Part shown: positions 16,539 through 25,640 of the stretch, in pieces
Layout of the letters: each line of letters opens with the position of its first letter
How positions within the stretch are numbered: position 1 is the stretch's first letter
Source of the DNA: MED-G116 sp038107835
GTDB taxonomy: Bacteria; Pseudomonadota; Alphaproteobacteria; Puniceispirillales; Puniceispirillaceae
Direction of reading: 5' to 3'
Length of the DNA stretch: 64,000 nt
Assembly (NCBI GenBank): GCA_038107835.1
Contig: JAYNHH010000004.1
Location: forward strand, 1 to 64,000
Program-made: the position numbers and the translations under genes
Notes under the pieces: model-generated
Databases searched by the model: none
What the model saw: the letters and a program-made list of their open reading frames with translations, nothing else
What the model was told of the DNA's origin: nothing

Positions 16539-17231
16539 ATGAGCATTGATATCAGCGCGCTGAACATCCTAGACTATGCTATTATCATCATTCTGGTGGT
16601 CTCGGCGATTTTGTCGACATTGCGCGGCATGACGCGCGAGGCGCTGGGGCTTGTTGGCTGGCCGATAGCCATTTTTGCGGCAAAATATTCCGCACCAGTC
16701 ATTGAGCCGATGATTGTCAGCGTGATCAAGGTGGGCGGCATTGGCCAGGCGCTGTCATGGGCGCTGCCATTTGCGGTCGTCGTGGTTCTGTGGTTTGTCA
16801 TCGCCAGCGTTCTGGCACCGGGGCTGAAGCGCGCCGGACTTGGCGCTCTCGACCGGTGGCTTGGCGTAATTTTTGGCCTGATCCGGGGCTATGTCATTGT
16901 GCTTCTGACCTATGCAGTGGCCGTTGTCATCATGGAAGGCGAGAACAACCTGCCAAAACAGGTTGGCGAGGCGGCTTTCAACCCCTACGTCCGGGCCAGT
17001 GTGATCAGCCTGTCGGCAATGGCACCTGATGACATGCGGAGCCGCATTCTGGACAATGTACCGTCGGCACCTGATATGGACATCGAGGACGCGGCCAGCG
17101 ATTTGGCCGAATCCGCACGTGACACAGCCCGTGAAACAGTGGCTGATCCGGCAAAAGATGCGGCCGGTGCGGTGGCAAATGAGACAACATCCAATTTCAA
17201 CCTTCTAGAGGATGAGGCCAAGAGCCAATGA
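16539..17231 (+). CDS. cvpA: CvpA-family membrane protein
   Basis: This 230-residue protein has four predicted membrane helices in the first ~140 residues (IIIILVVSAIL, VGWPIAIFAAKY, FAVVVVLWFVIA, YVIVLLTYAVAVVI) and the family motif LRGMTREALGLVGW. The C-terminal ~70 residues are a polar Ala/Asp/Glu tail. CvpA is linked to colicin V production and envelope stress in enterobacteria; its molecular role is unsettled. It overlaps the purF start by 4 bases (ATGA), as in many proteobacteria. Confidence 0.9.
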   Translation: MSIDISALNILDYAIIIILVVSAILSTLRGMTREALGLVGWPIAIFAAKYSAPVIEPMIVSVIKVGGIGQALSWALPFAVVVVLWFVIASVLAPGLKRAGLGALDRWLGVIFGLIRGYVIVLLTYAVAVVIMEGENNLPKQVGEAAFNPYVRASVISLSAMAPDDMRSRILDNVPSAPDMDIEDAASDLAESARDTARETVADPAKDAAGAVANETTSNFNLLEDEAKSQ

Positions 17232-18685
17232 TACACCCCTTCGCCGCGCCGGACGATGATGACGACAAGTTGCAGGAAGAATGCGCCATTTTTGGCATTT
17301 ATGGGTCTGATGAGGCGAATGTGCTCACCGCCCTCGGCCTTCATGCCCTGCAGCATCGAGGCCAGGAAGCGTGTGGCATCGTCACCTTCGATGGCCGGCA
17401 TTTCCACGCGCATCGTGGACTTGGCCATGTGGGTGAAAACTTCAACGCCAATTCCGAACATATGGACGCACTTGTTGGTCATGTCGGCATCGGCCACAAC
17501 CGCTATTCAACGAGTGGCAGGACCAACGCCATTCTGGAGATCCAGCCCTTTTCCTCCCGGCTTGCCTTTGGTGGTTTTGCGCTGGCACATAATGGCAATC
17601 TGACAAATGCTGCCCGGTTACGGTCATCGCTTGTCGATACCGGCAGCCTGTTCCAGTCATCATCTGATACAGAAATCATCGTGCATCTGGTCGCACGCTC
17701 GCATCAAGAGAGTGTCACCGACCGGCTGATTGATGCGCTGCGGCAAATCGAGGGCGCATATTCACTGGTCTGTGTCGCCGACGACATGCTGATCGGCGTA
17801 CGTGATCCACTTGGCATTCGCCCTCTGGTTCTGGGCGAGCGTGATGGCAGTTTCGTGCTGGCGTCCGAAACCTGCGCTCTGGACATTGTGGGAGCCAATT
17901 TTATCCGCGATATTGAACCTGGTGAAATGGTTGTTGTTGATCAGGATGGGCTAAGCTCACTGCATCCCTTCCAATCAAAGCCATCGCGCTTCTGTGTCTT
18001 TGAATATATCTATTTCGCCCGTCCCGACTCGGTTATGGAAGGCCGCGGCGTCTATCATGCCCGAAAGGCGATCGGTGCCGAACTGGCCAGAGAGTCCGGT
18101 GTCGAGGCGGATATCGTCATTCCGGTTCCAGATTCCGGCGTTCCGGCTGCCCTTGGTTTTGCAGAGGCGTCAGGCGTGCCGTTTGAGCTTGGCATCATCC
18201 GCAACCACTATATCGGCCGGACCTTTATCCAGCCAACACAAAAGGGCCGCACCGACTCCGTCAAGCTCAAACATAATGCCAATCCCGAGGCCGTTCGCGG
18301 CAAGCGGGTCGTGCTGGTGGATGACTCGATCGTCCGCGGCACGACATCACGCAAGATTGTCAATATGATGCGGGCCGCAGGCGCTGCCGAAGTGCATATG
18401 CGCATTGCCAGCCCGCCAACAAAAAGCCCCTGTTTCTATGGTGTTGATACTCCGGATCAGGATCAATTGATCGCAGCGAAGATGACAATCGAGCAGGTCG
18501 CCAGGGATATCGATGCTGACAGCCTGGCCTTCATCAGCATTGATGGATTGTACCGGGCACTTGGTGAGGCTGGACGCGAGACAGCATCACCACAATTCTG
18601 TGATGCCTGTTTTACCGGTGATTATCCGATTGGTCTGGCAACGGGGCTGAGCGACAAGCGCGTCTCGCATGGCAGCAGCGCCTAG
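17228..18685 (+). CDS. purF: amidophosphoribosyltransferase
   Basis: This 485-residue enzyme catalyses the first step of purine synthesis: PRPP and glutamine give phosphoribosylamine. The N-terminal nucleophile is C19 (EECAIFGI), preceded by an 18-residue Asp-rich propeptide to be cleaved. The phosphoribosyltransferase domain has the PRPP-binding loop VVLVDDSIVRGTTS (361-374). C256 (RFCVFEY) and the C-terminal FCDACFTGDYP segment resemble the Bacillus-type enzymes that carry a propeptide and an Fe-S cluster. It overlaps cvpA by 4 bases. Confidence 0.96.
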   Translation: MIHPFAAPDDDDDKLQEECAIFGIYGSDEANVLTALGLHALQHRGQEACGIVTFDGRHFHAHRGLGHVGENFNANSEHMDALVGHVGIGHNRYSTSGRTNAILEIQPFSSRLAFGGFALAHNGNLTNAARLRSSLVDTGSLFQSSSDTEIIVHLVARSHQESVTDRLIDALRQIEGAYSLVCVADDMLIGVRDPLGIRPLVLGERDGSFVLASETCALDIVGANFIRDIEPGEMVVVDQDGLSSLHPFQSKPSRFCVFEYIYFARPDSVMEGRGVYHARKAIGAELARESGVEADIVIPVPDSGVPAALGFAEASGVPFELGIIRNHYIGRTFIQPTQKGRTDSVKLKHNANPEAVRGKRVVLVDDSIVRGTTSRKIVNMMRAAGAAEVHMRIASPPTKSPCFYGVDTPDQDQLIAAKMTIEQVARDIDADSLAFISIDGLYRALGEAGRETASPQFCDACFTGDYPIGLATGLSDKRVSHGSSA

Positions 18686-18696
18686 GAGTGAAGCAG

Positions 18697-19434
18697 ATGA
18701 CAGATGAATCGCAGGGTCTGGCTGGCAAGCTGGTTCTGGTCACTGGAGCAAGTCGCGGCATTGGCCGGGCTGTCGCCGTTGCTGCCGCCGCTGCCGGTGC
18801 TGAACTGTTGATAACCGGAAGAACGATCGGCGCGCTCGAGGAGGTCGATGACGAGATCAAGGCCGCCGGTGGGACAGCGACAATTGTCGAAATGGACATG
18901 AAGGACACGGCCGCGATCCCGCGTCTGGCCGCCGCAATCCAGGAGCGCTGGGGACGGCTGGACGGCCTGGTCGCCAATGCCGGAATGCTGCCCGCATTGA
19001 CCCCAGTTGCCCATCTGCAGCCTGATGTCTGGGATGAATGTCTTGCCGTCAATCTGAGTGGACAATGGCATCTGATCAGGGCGATGGACCCTCTGCTGCG
19101 AGCTGCCCCTGCCGGGCGTGCAATTCTGGTGTCGTCTGGCGCGGCGGTTGGAAGCAGACCTTTCTGGGGGCCCTACGCCGCAGCAAAGGCCGGGTTGGAA
19201 GCGCTTGCCAGATCATGGGCAGGCGAGAGCGAGCAAACCAATCTGCGGATCAACATTCTCAATCCGGGTGGCACCGCGACGACGATGCGGGCCTCTGCCT
19301 TTCCCGGCGAGGATCAGGCCACCCTGCCCAGGCCGGAAGATATCGCCCCAGCCTTCCTCCAATTGCTCAGCCCCGATTGCGCACATCATGGCACCCTGCT
19401 CAGTGCACGTGAAATGCTTGACCTGACGGTCTAG
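18697..19434 (+). CDS. SDR-family NAD(P)-dependent oxidoreductase
   Basis: This 245-residue classical short-chain dehydrogenase has cofactor motif TGASRGIG (16-23), NAG (94-96) and catalytic Ser147, Tyr160 and Lys164 (YxxxK). Specific substrate unknown; proteins of this type following purF in alphaproteobacteria are usually annotated as putative oxidoreductases. The start at 18697 has GGAG 8 nt upstream; a GTG 9 bases earlier is in frame but lies inside that ribosome-binding site. The 3' end overlaps that of the convergent mnmC by 4 bases. Confidence 0.88.
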   Translation: MTDESQGLAGKLVLVTGASRGIGRAVAVAAAAAGAELLITGRTIGALEEVDDEIKAAGGTATIVEMDMKDTAAIPRLAAAIQERWGRLDGLVANAGMLPALTPVAHLQPDVWDECLAVNLSGQWHLIRAMDPLLRAAPAGRAILVSSGAAVGSRPFWGPYAAAKAGLEALARSWAGESEQTNLRINILNPGGTATTMRASAFPGEDQATLPRPEDIAPAFLQLLSPDCAHHGTLLSAREMLDLTV

Positions 19435-21278
19435 AGCCGACTTGCGCGGTCACGAAAGCGATAGGGGTCGAGCAGTTGCCTTGTCGGCAGGTCGAATGAC
19501 ACTGCACGCCCGAGCATCAATGCCGCCAGTTGATCACCAAGAAGCGGCGCGAAGGTAAAACCGCGCGCGCCCAGCGCACCAAGCACAAACACACGCTCTG
19601 CCAGTCTGCCGGATATCGGGTTTCGGTCCGGTGTGCTGACACGGCGACTGGTTCGCCCGGACAGGCTGTCCGGTCCAATCCCGGCAAAAAGGGTACGCAG
19701 CCCGGATGGCAGCAGATCAAAATTATGGCTGTGTCCGGCGGATGTAACCTCCATGGCTGCATCCCGGTCAAAGGTCGCGCCAAGCTCGTGCAGGCCGTCG
19801 ATGGCCGGGGTCAGATAGCCACCATAGCTGAGACCCGCGCAAAGCCGCGCTGACTGCGCGGTTGCCGGAAGATGGCTGACCTGTCCCGCGGTAACATCAA
19901 GCGTGACACCCCGGCAGCCGCATTCTCCGAGCAATTTCGGCATTTCTGCGCCATTGGCAAGAACGATGGCATCAAAATTCTCCTGTCTGCCATCATTCGC
20001 AATAACGGTGACCCCATGATCGTCCCGTACACAGGACGAAACGACAAAATCCGTGATGACAGGACAGCTCTTGGCCAGCCAGGCGATCAGCTTTGCCGGT
20101 TTGATGACACGCCCGTAATCATGTCGCATCGCCGGCAAACTGATATCAACGCCACTCTGCGCTGATGCAGCTTCCATCGACAGATCGACAGCAAGCGAGT
20201 CCGGCCATGACTGGCGCCGGAATTTGGCGTGGCGCTCCGCCTCACGTGTGGGCCAGTCAAGGGCCAGCACCGGTGCCGCAACGCTTGCGCCTGCCCGGTC
20301 TGACAAGGTGGCGGCAAATGCGAGGCAGGTTGCCGAAAGCCGACTCGCCGGATTGTGATCAACGGCCAGCCTTGGACTCTGCAACGCGAGCCGATTGCCC
20401 GAAGCCGCATTCGCCAGACCCGGCCCGGCCTCCAAAATCGTCACTTCCGTGCCACGGCGAACAAGCCCTGCCGCTACCGATGCACCGGCAATGCCACCAC
20501 CGATGACGCCAACGCGCGCCACTGACGGCCGGGACCCCCCTCCGTCACCCGCGTGCGACCCCTTGCGGCCGACGATCATGTCCCGTTTGCGGCCAAAGCC
20601 GCGTCGCTTTTCGATGGTAAAACCAGCTTCGGTGAGGCCATCACGCACCGCAGCGGCAGCCGTAAAGCTGGCGACAGTGCCATTGCCCGCTGTCAACCTG
20701 CCAATCTGCCGTAAAATCGCTGGCGACCAGAAGTCAGGATTTTTGGCTGGCGAGAACCCATCAAGAAACCAGCAATCAGCCCTGAAGTCACATCCCGGCA
20801 GAACCGTATCTGCAGCCCCATAGAGAAGATGCAGGCTCAGACGCCCGCCGAGCAGCGCAACGACATGCTGGCCCGGCCATCGCGGTGGCAACAGTGCCCT
20901 CAGCGCCGCACCATGAAGCGCCAATTCGGGGAATTGATCATGGACAAATGCCATCTGATCTTCATCCAGCGGGTACGCCTCAACCGACAGAAAATCGACA
21001 TGCAAATCCGGGAATCGGGTCATCTCCGCCATCAGCGCCAATAGATTGAGACCGGAGCCAAATCCGGTCTCGGCGATACACAGATAGCTGGTCTGTGCCA
21101 TCCGGGCAGGCAGATCATTTCCCGCAAAAAACACATGCCGTGTTTCAGCCAACCCATCCTCGCGGGAAAAATACACATCATCATAGCCGTCAGCCCGCAT
21201 CACTCCCTCTCGCACCGATATGGCGGGCGAAATCAGACGATAATCCGACCCATCATGCATGTATGGCTTTTTGGGCAT
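19431..21278 (-). CDS. mnmC: bifunctional tRNA mnm5s2U biosynthesis protein MnmC
   Basis: This 615-residue two-domain enzyme completes 5-methylaminomethyl-2-thiouridine at the tRNA wobble base. The N-terminal methyltransferase (about 1-240) has the SAM motif AETGFGSGLN and the DUF752 signature WFLDGFSPAKNPDFWS. The C-terminal FAD oxidase (about 250-600) starts with GVIGGGIAGASVA and ends with the flavoprotein motif LGALGARGFTFAPLLG. Both activities are fused, as in gammaproteobacterial MnmC (668 aa). Its 3' end overlaps the SDR gene's 3' end by 4 bases. Confidence 0.93.
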   Translation of the reverse strand: MPKKPYMHDGSDYRLISPAISVREGVMRADGYDDVYFSREDGLAETRHVFFAGNDLPARMAQTSYLCIAETGFGSGLNLLALMAEMTRFPDLHVDFLSVEAYPLDEDQMAFVHDQFPELALHGAALRALLPPRWPGQHVVALLGGRLSLHLLYGAADTVLPGCDFRADCWFLDGFSPAKNPDFWSPAILRQIGRLTAGNGTVASFTAAAAVRDGLTEAGFTIEKRRGFGRKRDMIVGRKGSHAGDGGGSRPSVARVGVIGGGIAGASVAAGLVRRGTEVTILEAGPGLANAASGNRLALQSPRLAVDHNPASRLSATCLAFAATLSDRAGASVAAPVLALDWPTREAERHAKFRRQSWPDSLAVDLSMEAASAQSGVDISLPAMRHDYGRVIKPAKLIAWLAKSCPVITDFVVSSCVRDDHGVTVIANDGRQENFDAIVLANGAEMPKLLGECGCRGVTLDVTAGQVSHLPATAQSARLCAGLSYGGYLTPAIDGLHELGATFDRDAAMEVTSAGHSHNFDLLPSGLRTLFAGIGPDSLSGRTSRRVSTPDRNPISGRLAERVFVLGALGARGFTFAPLLGDQLAALMLGRAVSFDLPTRQLLDPYRFRDRASRL

Positions 21279-21349
21279 GGTGGCAGCTCTATCCGGCAGT
21301 CAGGAAGCAACGGGAAGATTTCAAACAACATTTACCAGAAAGGCGAAGT

Positions 21350-21378
21350 TTGACATATTCCGATTAACAGTTTGTTAG
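21350..21378 (+). promoter_or_regulatory. candidate promoter of the cyclopropane synthase gene
   Basis: A perfect TTGACA (21350-21355) followed after 17 nt by TGTTAG (21373-21378) lies about 55 nt upstream of the start codon at 21432. The -10 is weak. Confidence 0.35.
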
Positions 21379-21431
21379 TTTTTTCACGGTAGCATTGTGT
21401 GAAATCATAAACTTGCTGAGTTTGATACCCC

Positions 21432-22694
21432 ATGTTTGACCAATTGGCACTAACCGTTTTCTCCCAGTTCATTGTCTGTGGTGAACTGGCATTGCGTGTT
21501 GGCGACGGAGTCCCTGTTGTCCTGCGCGGTGCGGCACCCGGACCGGCTGCCTCCATCCACGTTGCTGACAGCCGCACTCTATGGCGCATCGTGATCAAGC
21601 CAGATCTGGCCATTGGTGAGGCCTATATGCAGGGCAGGCTGCACATTGACAATGATGATTTGGAGGCATTCATGCATTTGCTGATTGCCAATTCCAAACA
21701 TTGGGAAGGCCATTGGGCTGGACGGTTGAGCCTTTTTATCAGTGACCTGATTGCCCCATTGTTTCATCTAAATCTGCTGCGCGCATCGAAACGAAATGTC
21801 GCACATCATTATGACCTGACGGATGCTTTGTTTGCGAGCTTTCTCGACCCGCGGCGGCAATATTCCTGCGGTTATTTTTCGACGGCCGACACCTCGCTTG
21901 AGGAGGCACAGGTCACCAAGCTGGCCCGGCTTGCCGCAAAGCTGAACCTGCAACCAGGTGACAGGGTGCTGGACATCGGCTGCGGTTGGGGCGGCCTGGC
22001 CGCGGCAACGATGCAGTGCCAACCCGATGTGCATGTCACCGGAATCACCCTGTCAGAACGGCAATTGGTCTATGCCAGAAACCATCTTGGCAAATTGGCA
22101 GCCAGTGACCGGGTCATCCTGGCCCTGCGAGATTACCGCCGCCAGACCGGTCATTTCGACAAGATCGTGTCAGTTGGCATGCTTGAACATGTGGGACCGG
22201 GTAATTTTGGAACCTATTTCAGGAAGGTCAGAGAGTTGCTCAATGCCGATGGCATTGCCGTCATCCACAGCATCGGCGTGCATGGCAGAGCAAGGCCAGT
22301 CAATCGCTGGCTCCAGAAATATATTTTCCCGGGCGGCTTTCTGCCATCACTCGACCAGATGGTCGCGGCAACCGAAATGCAGGGGCTGAAAATACTTGAT
22401 CTGGAGATCATGCGAGGACATTACGCGGAAACACTCAAACATTGGCGGATGAATTTTCACGCCAATATCGAGGATGTCCGCAACCATTACGATGACACCT
22501 TCATTCGCATGTGGAATTTCTATCTGCTTGGCTGCGAATATTTTTTCCGCCTGCAGCACGGTATGGTGTTGCAACTCCAATTGGCGCATAATCAGATGGC
22601 TGCGCCGGCCAACCGCCGGTATATTGGCGATCTTCAGGATAAATTCAGGGATATATTGTGCAAGGACAGCCCTTCTGGAAAGCAAAGCAACTAA
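21432..22694 (+). CDS. cfa: cyclopropane-fatty-acyl-phospholipid synthase family methyltransferase
   Basis: This 420-residue protein resembles Cfa enzymes, which methylenate double bonds of membrane phospholipid acyl chains using SAM. The N-terminal substrate-binding domain (about 1-120, including GEAYMQGRLHIDN) is followed by the methyltransferase with SAM motif VLDIGCGWGGLA and the family motif HYDL. YSCGYF and the GMLEHVG segment are also typical. It overlaps the next gene by 37 bases. The exact product (cyclopropane, methyl-branched or furan fatty acid) cannot be told from the sequence. Confidence 0.9.
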   Translation: MFDQLALTVFSQFIVCGELALRVGDGVPVVLRGAAPGPAASIHVADSRTLWRIVIKPDLAIGEAYMQGRLHIDNDDLEAFMHLLIANSKHWEGHWAGRLSLFISDLIAPLFHLNLLRASKRNVAHHYDLTDALFASFLDPRRQYSCGYFSTADTSLEEAQVTKLARLAAKLNLQPGDRVLDIGCGWGGLAAATMQCQPDVHVTGITLSERQLVYARNHLGKLAASDRVILALRDYRRQTGHFDKIVSVGMLEHVGPGNFGTYFRKVRELLNADGIAVIHSIGVHGRARPVNRWLQKYIFPGGFLPSLDQMVAATEMQGLKILDLEIMRGHYAETLKHWRMNFHANIEDVRNHYDDTFIRMWNFYLLGCEYFFRLQHGMVLQLQLAHNQMAAPANRRYIGDLQDKFRDILCKDSPSGKQSN

Positions 22695-23095
22695 AGGACA
22701 TGAGCAGCAGCGAATGGGAGTCTCTGTGTGATGGCTGTGGGAAATGCTGCGTGCTGAAGCTCGAGGATATCGACACCGCAGAGATCTACTACACCGACGT
22801 GGGGTGCAAGCTGCTGGATTGCGAGAGTTGCCGTTGCCTGAATTATGCTGACAGGAAAAAACTGGTGCCCGATTGTGTCGTGCTGACACCAGATGGTGTT
22901 GATGCGTTGCATTGGATGCCAGAGAGCTGCGCCTACCGGCTCGTCAATGAGGGCAAAGACCTGCCGGCCTGGCATCCGCTGGTAACGGGCATCGCCAACA
23001 GCACACATTTGTCAGGCAATTCGGTTGCCGGTCAGGTTGTCACGGAAGCGAGTGTTGCCGAAGCTGATATGCCCGATCACATCCGTGAATGGTAG
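22658..23095 (+). CDS. YcgN/UPF0260-family cysteine-cluster protein
   Basis: This 145-residue protein has the UPF0260 pattern: an N-terminal FWKAKQLKDMSSSEWESLCDG-like start, then CDGCGKCC and further Cys at CKLLDCESCRCLNY, DCVVL and SCAYR, a likely metal or Fe-S site of unknown function. The GTG start at 22658 is preferred because residues before the internal ATG at 22700 (FWxxKxLxxMS) match the family N-terminus. It overlaps the end of the cfa-like gene by 37 bases, implying coupling. Confidence 0.85.
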   Translation: MQGQPFWKAKQLKDMSSSEWESLCDGCGKCCVLKLEDIDTAEIYYTDVGCKLLDCESCRCLNYADRKKLVPDCVVLTPDGVDALHWMPESCAYRLVNEGKDLPAWHPLVTGIANSTHLSGNSVAGQVVTEASVAEADMPDHIREW

Positions 23096-23113
23096 ACCTT
23101 GGAAGGTGATGCA

Positions 23114-23293
23114 ATGAGCCGAAATATGTGGATACTCGCCGCCCTTCTGGCGCTTCTCTCGCTGGCGATGATCTATCGCGATGAGAGCGGCATGCCGGAC
23201 CCGAAATGGTCACTTTGCAAGGAGTCACTTGTCACACAGATTTTCACGGGTGAATGCACTCTGCGATTCACGGGTGAACAGGCGCCCTCATAG
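23114..23293 (+). CDS. small hypothetical membrane protein
   Basis: A 59-residue protein with a single N-terminal hydrophobic helix (WILAALLALLSLAMIY) and a short soluble C-terminus carrying two Cys (WSLCKES and GECTLRF). The ATG at 23114 has GGAAGG 7 nt upstream. It follows the YcgN-like gene by 18 bases on the same strand, so it is probably in the same transcript. No family recognised; the helix could be an uncleaved signal anchor placing the Cys pair in the periplasm. Confidence 0.55.
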   Translation: MSRNMWILAALLALLSLAMIYRDESGMPDPKWSLCKESLVTQIFTGECTLRFTGEQAPS

Positions 23294-23312
23294 GCGGCTT
23301 GGGCAGTATGGC

Positions 23313-23996
23313 CTAGTTCATACCAAACAGCTTTTTCCACTCCACCTCGCTCAGATCCTTCAATTCCTCACGAAATTCAGCGCCAACCTTCATTCCGGCG
23401 ATCACGGCGGGACGGTCAAACATGCGACTGCGCCAGCTTTTCACGTTCGGATAGTCATCAATATCGACATTCTGGCGGTCGAGGCTGCGCGTCCACGGGA
23501 AAATCGCAATATCGGCAATTGAGTAGGCACCTGCAACGTAGGACTTGCCGGCAAGCTGTCGGTCAAGAACACCATAAAGCCGGTTTGCCTCATTGCTGTA
23601 GCGCTCCATTGCATAATCAATGCGGTCAGCCGCATAGAAATTGAAATGATGCGCCTGCCCCAGCATCGGGCCAAAGCCGCCCATCTGCCACATCAACCAC
23701 TCCAGAACGGTCTTGCGTTCCGGCCCCGCCTCAACGGGCATCAATTTGCCTGTTTTCTCGGCAAGGTAGAGCAGAATGGCACCGGTTTCAAAGATACTGA
23801 CTGGCTGTCCATCAAACCCATCATGATCGACAATTGCGGGGATCTTGTTGTTCGGGCTGATGGCCAGAAAGTCTGGCGCAAACTGATCCCCCTTGCCGAG
23901 ATTGATGCGGTGCAGCGTGTAGGGCAAACCCAGCTCCTCAAGAGCGATGGTAATTTTATGCCCATTCGGCGTTGGTGCGTAATAGAGGTCGATCAT
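23313..23996 (-). CDS. glutathione S-transferase family protein
   Basis: This 227-residue protein has a thioredoxin-fold N-domain (IDLYYAPTPNGHKITIALEELG, with the NKIPAI cis-Pro motif and the FETGAILLYLAE glutathione-contact segment) and an all-helical C-domain (SIADIAIFPW). It most resembles the YfcG/Nu-class, GSH-dependent disulfide reductases. The ATG at 23996 fits the family; an upstream in-frame extension has no homology. It is divergent from the flavin reductase gene, with a shared intergenic inverted repeat. Confidence 0.9.
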   Translation of the reverse strand: MIDLYYAPTPNGHKITIALEELGLPYTLHRINLGKGDQFAPDFLAISPNNKIPAIVDHDGFDGQPVSIFETGAILLYLAEKTGKLMPVEAGPERKTVLEWLMWQMGGFGPMLGQAHHFNFYAADRIDYAMERYSNEANRLYGVLDRQLAGKSYVAGAYSIADIAIFPWTRSLDRQNVDIDDYPNVKSWRSRMFDRPAVIAGMKVGAEFREELKDLSEVEWKKLFGMN

Positions 23997-24119
23997 CAAT
24001 CCGGCCTTTGTGTTTATGTTTGTATTTACCTGCCATTTTATAGATGGTGGCCATTTGAAGAAATGAAACGACCGACGGGCGTTTTCAATGGCATTCATCA
24101 TCTGGTGTTTGCACCACGA

Positions 24120-24137
24120 TGTCTATACTGGTAGACA
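24120..24137. promoter_or_regulatory. inverted repeat between the GST and flavin-reductase genes
   Basis: TGTCTA-TACTGG-TAGACA (6-bp arms, 6-bp spacer) lies 31 bases before the flavin reductase start and about 125 bases before the divergent GST start. The geometry suits a TetR- or MarR-type dimer. No regulator gene is adjacent. Confidence 0.35.
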
Positions 24138-24167
24138 GCAAACGAATAAAGTAGCGGAGTCAGGGCC

Positions 24168-24791
24168 ATGTTTTTTGAACCCATGGATTACAGAAATGCC
24201 GGTCTGGCGCATAATCCCCTCAAAGCCATTGTCGCGCCCCGCCCTATTGGCTGGATTTCCTCCTGCGGCATGGATGGCAGTGTCAATCTGGCACCCTACA
24301 GCTTTTTCAATGCGGTGTCCGAAGATCCGGCCATAGTCATGTTTTCGGTACAGGCATCCGGCCCGGAGCATCAAAAGGATACACTGCGCAATGTCACCGA
24401 AACCGGTGCCTTTACGGTGAACATCGTTGGTGCCAATCAGGTGCAGGCGATGAATATCAGCTCGGGTGATTATCCCTATGGCGAGAATGAATTCAACGCT
24501 GCCGAGCTCTCGATGATCCCGGGGACAACAGTGAATGTGCCGCATGTCGGCAATGTGCCGGCGGCGCTCGAGTGCACGCTTTTACAGACCATCACCCTTC
24601 CAGCCAATGACCGCGGGGGGCATTACACGGCGGTTCTGGGAACCGTCACCGGCATTTTCGTTGATGACTCTGTCGTTGTTGATGGCAAGATAAGCTATGC
24701 GCTGCTCGCGCCGGTCGCCCGCATGGGATACCGCGACTACGCCAACATCAATGATTTCTTCGAGCTTGGCCGGCCCATCGTCAAGGGTTGA
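24168..24791 (+). CDS. flavin reductase-like FMN-binding protein
   Basis: This 207-residue protein has the flavin reductase-like split-barrel fold: an N-terminal APRPIGWISS segment, NLAPYSFFNAVSEDPAIVMFS, the KDTLRNVTETGAFTVNI block and a C-terminal KISYALLAPVARMGYRDYA. These proteins bind FMN and either reduce it or act as unknown oxidoreductases. A role is not fixed by context. It is transcribed away from the GST gene. Confidence 0.88.
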   Translation: MFFEPMDYRNAGLAHNPLKAIVAPRPIGWISSCGMDGSVNLAPYSFFNAVSEDPAIVMFSVQASGPEHQKDTLRNVTETGAFTVNIVGANQVQAMNISSGDYPYGENEFNAAELSMIPGTTVNVPHVGNVPAALECTLLQTITLPANDRGGHYTAVLGTVTGIFVDDSVVVDGKISYALLAPVARMGYRDYANINDFFELGRPIVKG

Positions 24792-24797
24792 GAAACC

Positions 24798-25496
24798 CTA
24801 GCGCAGCGTGCAACTGGAAACGATCACCCGGACATAGCCACGTAGATCAGATTTCTCGAAGCGCAGTTTCAGCAGCCATTGTTCAGCAGGGATGACCGCC
24901 TCGAGCGGCAGCATTCCGCTGGAAATCTTCTGGCCATTCAAGAAAACCTGCCGCACCTTGATCGGCAGTGATGGATCGAACCATGGTGATTCCCGGGCTG
25001 CCTTCTTGCCGGTCTCACCCTCGATATGCAGATTGAGCCCCCCCTCGAACAGCGAGAGTTTTGACTCTGGCCCCGCATAGAGTGGGGTCGCCACGGCGAT
25101 GTTCTGGCGATCGACCTCCCGACAGTTGGATGGTTTGCCAAGCCCGTGAACTGATTGCAGGATTTGCTCCGGCTCAACCCCGCGGGCAATCTGCTTGGTG
25201 ACTATGCGCTGCAATTCGGCCTTGTTGCCCTCGGTAAGCTCGACTGTCTTGCGGTGTGCCTCAGCCTCAGCCAGCAGACGCTGCAATGACTGCACCTCGG
25301 CGCTCAACGCAGCGATTCTCAGATTGTTCTCATAGATGACGAGATCGGCCTCAGCCTGAAGACTTGTCTGTTCCGCGTGCCCCCACAACCAGCCAAGCCA
25401 AAGGACACCGGCAACAACGCTGGTGCGAAACAGCAACAGCAACCAGCCCCGCATTTCGCGTTTGCGGTATCGTTCCTGTGTTTCAAAAAAATCCAT
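24798..25496 (-). CDS. hypothetical single-pass membrane protein with coiled coil
   Basis: A 232-residue protein not recognised as a known family. The basic cytoplasmic N-terminus (ERYRKREMRG) precedes one hydrophobic helix (WLLLLFRTSVVAGVLWLGWLWG, about 17-38), then a heptad-like coiled coil (about 45-110, AEADLVIYENNLRIAALSAEVQ onward) and a C-terminal domain with two Cys (SNCREVD and SSCTLR) and the phrase PLEAVIPAEQW. This topology suggests an inner-membrane protein with a large periplasmic part. The ATG at 25496 is chosen because upstream in-frame sequence looks non-coding. It overlaps nothing and is divergent from the HD hydrolase. Confidence 0.7.
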   Translation of the reverse strand: MDFFETQERYRKREMRGWLLLLFRTSVVAGVLWLGWLWGHAEQTSLQAEADLVIYENNLRIAALSAEVQSLQRLLAEAEAHRKTVELTEGNKAELQRIVTKQIARGVEPEQILQSVHGLGKPSNCREVDRQNIAVATPLYAGPESKLSLFEGGLNLHIEGETGKKAARESPWFDPSLPIKVRQVFLNGQKISSGMLPLEAVIPAEQWLLKLRFEKSDLRGYVRVIVSSCTLR

Positions 25497-25640
25497 TTGC
25501 GTCTGCTTTGGGCAAGATAAGAGGTGTCTGTTGATGGCATTTGATGCGCTCATTAGGTGATACAGCAAACCCATGAAAAGGCAAGCCACCATGCGGTTCA
25601 GGGCTTGAAACGTTAGCACCGCCTGAGGCACAGTGAGGCC

